From positions 7,650,112 to 7,714,111 of the forward strand of contig NZ_CP150218.1 of the NCBI RefSeq assembly GCF_037969875.1: 64,000 nucleotides of DNA. The letters are read 5' to 3'. This DNA comes from Paenibacillus sp. FSL R7-0337 (GTDB lineage: Bacteria; Bacillota; Bacilli; Paenibacillales; Paenibacillaceae). The position numbers and the translations under genes are program-made. Of the stretch, positions 62,812 through 64,000 are shown one piece after another; positions within the stretch are counted from its first letter, which is position 1; the number at the start of each line of letters is the position of its first letter. The notes under the pieces are model-generated. The model saw nothing but the letters and a program-made list of their open reading frames with translations. It had not been told where the DNA came from and made no database searches.

Positions 62812-63165
62812 TTGGCAACCAGAGTGAGTTACCCCGTAGAAATAAAGATGAAAGCTATAGAAATGAGATTGGCAGGAGTACCCGTGAGCGATGTTATGAG
62901 ACAGTTGGGCATACGAAATAGGACACAACTAAAAGTCTGGATGAAATGGTATCGCGAAGGCGAAATTCATCGCATGGAGCAACCTGTAGGTAAGCAATAC
63001 AGCCTTGGAAAAGGTCCGGAAGCCACTACGGAGCTGGAGAGACTAAAGGCAGAGAATCGATTCCTGAAGCAACAATTGGACCTGCTAAAAAAGTACAAGG
63101 AACTGGAAAGGAGGTGGAACCAGAAGTTGTCGTTGCCTGGATCGAATCCATTCGGGCAGAAGTGA
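62812..63165 (+). CDS. IS3 family transposase OrfA
   Basis: 117 residues from TTG 62812 with GGAGGTG nine bases upstream. Helix-turn-helix: YPVEIKMKAIEMRLAGVP then SDVMRQLGIRNRTQLKVWMK, followed by a leucine zipper (ELERLKAENRFLKQQLDLL). It binds the element ends. The heptamer A-AAA-AAG at 63087 is in the correct phase for a -1 frameshift into OrfB. Confidence 0.9.
   Translation: MATRVSYPVEIKMKAIEMRLAGVPVSDVMRQLGIRNRTQLKVWMKWYREGEIHRMEQPVGKQYSLGKGPEATTELERLKAENRFLKQQLDLLKKYKELERRWNQKLSLPGSNPFGQK
63087..63093 (+). promoter_or_regulatory. Programmed -1 frameshift site
   Basis: AAAAAAG read as A-AAA-AAG in the OrfA frame (CTA AAA AAG). The -1 frame is open from here into OrfB, giving a fusion transposase. 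Confidence 0.82.
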
Positions 63166-63953
63166 AGGTGTCGGAGGCTTGTGCGTGGCTTGGGGTCGCG
63201 AGAGCTACCTACTACCGCTGGAAGGCTGCCAGGACTCAACGTACAGATCGGATGGTGGAAAAGATAAGGCAGCTTTGCACTCTGCACAAATTCCGGTACG
63301 GTTACCGTAAAATCACGGCACTCCTTCGGGTAGAAGAGCCTATAAACCATAAACGGGTCCAGCGTATCATGCAGCGTGAGGGATTACAGTGCCGTGTGAG
63401 GATGAAGAAACGAAAGACTACGGGGCAACCGGCACAACCTGCAGAACATCTGTTAAAGCGGCAATTTCATGCAGCAGCTCCCTTGCAAAAACTGGTCACA
63501 GATATTACGTATTTGCCGTTTGGCGGCAAGATGTTGTACCTTTCAAGTATTTTGGATCTGTACAACGGAGAAATTGTCGCTTACAGTATAGCGGACAAGC
63601 AGGACACGTCCTTTGTATTGGATACGCTGGGCCAACTTCCAGAGCGGGCCAACATGCTGCTCCACAGCGATCAGGGCAGTGTGTATACGTCTCAGGCGTA
63701 CCAGGCGGCAGTCAAAGAAAAAGGCATTACCATGAGCATGTCCCGTAAAGGAACGCCCGCGGATAATGCCCCCATCGAATCGTTTCATTCCACCCTAAAG
63801 TCTGAAACGTTCTACCTCGAAGATCTCATGTGTACAACGACAGCAATCGTTGAACGGACCGTTCGAGACTACATCACCTACTATAACTCAATTCGGATTC
63901 AGGCGAAACTAAATAACCAGTCGCCGGTGGATTTTCGGCGACTGGCTGCTTAA
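63114..63953 (+). CDS. IS3 family transposase OrfB (DDE integrase)
   Basis: 279 codons to the stop; made as a frameshift fusion with OrfA or from GTG 63114. The rve catalytic triad is complete: Asp in LVTDITYLPFGG, Asp in LLHSDQGSVYTS and Glu in APIESFHSTLKSE, with spacing normal for IS3. No stop or frameshift is seen, so the element may be active. Confidence 0.92.
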   Translation: MEPEVVVAWIESIRAEVKVSEACAWLGVARATYYRWKAARTQRTDRMVEKIRQLCTLHKFRYGYRKITALLRVEEPINHKRVQRIMQREGLQCRVRMKKRKTTGQPAQPAEHLLKRQFHAAAPLQKLVTDITYLPFGGKMLYLSSILDLYNGEIVAYSIADKQDTSFVLDTLGQLPERANMLLHSDQGSVYTSQAYQAAVKEKGITMSMSRKGTPADNAPIESFHSTLKSETFYLEDLMCTTTAIVERTVRDYITYYNSIRIQAKLNNQSPVDFRRLAA

Positions 63954-63957
63954 ACTT

Positions 63958-64000
63958 GCAAGGTGTTTTGACCCCTGTCTCACAAACAGGGTGCAGTCCC
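63958..64000 (+). repeat. Right terminal inverted repeat of the IS3 element
   Basis: AAGGTGTTTTGACCCCTGTC through CAGTCCC mirrors the left end; the last base of the window is the last visible base of the repeat. Confidence 0.78.

Larger units (their letters stand above)
62716..64000 (+). mobile_element. IS3-family insertion sequence (right end at window edge)
   Basis: Left terminus GGGACTGACCCCC and the reverse complement of the right terminus GGGACTGCACCC match, with TGTGAGACA and TCAAAACACCTT shared further in, over about 40 bases. With TG...CA ends the element would run 62,715-64,001. About 1,285 bp with two overlapping frames, IS150-like. The target duplication cannot be seen because the right flank is outside the window. 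Confidence 0.88.

Noticed and set aside
1..64000. CRISPR array, tRNA or rRNA genes
   Set aside because: No regularly spaced direct repeats of the right size and no cloverleaf or rRNA-like segments were found by eye.

Overview
The window reads as chromosomal DNA of a Paenibacillus-like, endospore-forming Firmicute. Supporting signs are the conserved Bacillales block prkC(C-terminus)-rsgA-rpe-spoVM-rpmB-fakA-degV-recG, a 26-codon spoVM, a SpoVIF-like sporulation gene, strong AGGAGG-type ribosome binding sites, many TTG/GTG starts, moderate-to-high GC, a YesMN-style two-component system and copper-amine-oxidase-like stalk domains. I see no rRNA, tRNA, CRISPR or prophage.

Layout. 1-8.3 kb: housekeeping block (end of a Ser/Thr kinase, ribosome-assembly GTPase RsgA, ribulose-phosphate epimerase, SpoVM, L28 on the opposite strand, fatty-acid kinase FakA with a DegV/FakB partner, RecG, SpoVIF-like protein). 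8.3-11.4 kb: YitT-type membrane protein, two small membrane proteins and an NlpC/P60 lipoprotein. 11.5-14.6 kb: a three-gene ABC importer (PF04392-type binding lipoprotein, permease, ATPase) behind a structured leader. 14.6-19.8 kb: SDR oxidoreductase, MgtC-like protein, aldose 1-epimerase and an LTA-synthase-like sulfatase. 19.8-23 kb (minus): WYL regulator followed by two tandem paralogous BtrH-like proteins, then a small zinc ribbon. 23.1-31.6 kb: sugar-sensing and uptake locus, with an anchored sugar-binding protein, LytS/YesM-type kinase and AraC-type response regulator, followed by a ChvE-MmsA-MmsB sugar ABC importer; this resembles the XylFII-LytS-YesN arrangement. 31.7-37.4 kb: TraX-like protein, stalk-domain lipoprotein, a BlaI/BlaR1-like pair whose sensor is a DUF4825-like domain, and a chromate transporter behind three PhoP-box-like repeats.

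37.6-39.1 kb: an AT-richer pair, a ribbon-helix-helix protein and an extra DNA polymerase sliding clamp. 39-52.9 kb: mixed singletons (APH-fold kinase, metallophosphoesterase, nitroreductase, membrane-anchored PrsA-like foldase, orphan LytTR protein, lactonase, a divergent Hfq, PAP2 phosphatase, ArAE/FUSC protein, HelD, MFS pump with its MarR repressor). 53-57 kb: TalC-type transaldolase, a decayed macrodomain gene, rpiA, VanZ-like protein, GNAT acetyltransferase. 57-60.8 kb: MarR-MMPL efflux operon with a clear promoter and operator. 60.9-62.7 kb: ECF sigma factor and DUF4179-like anti-sigma. 62.7-64 kb: an IS3-family element with a canonical A-AAA-AAG frameshift site, whose right inverted repeat ends at the last base of the window.

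The observations most worth following are the anchored sugar-sensor/kinase/importer locus, the extra sliding clamp with its RHH partner, the tandem BtrH-like pair with a WYL regulator, the BlaI/BlaR1 system with a non-penicillin sensor domain, the PhoP-box-like repeats before chrA, the divergent Hfq and the macrodomain pseudogene. All assignments come from reading the sequence; no database search was run.
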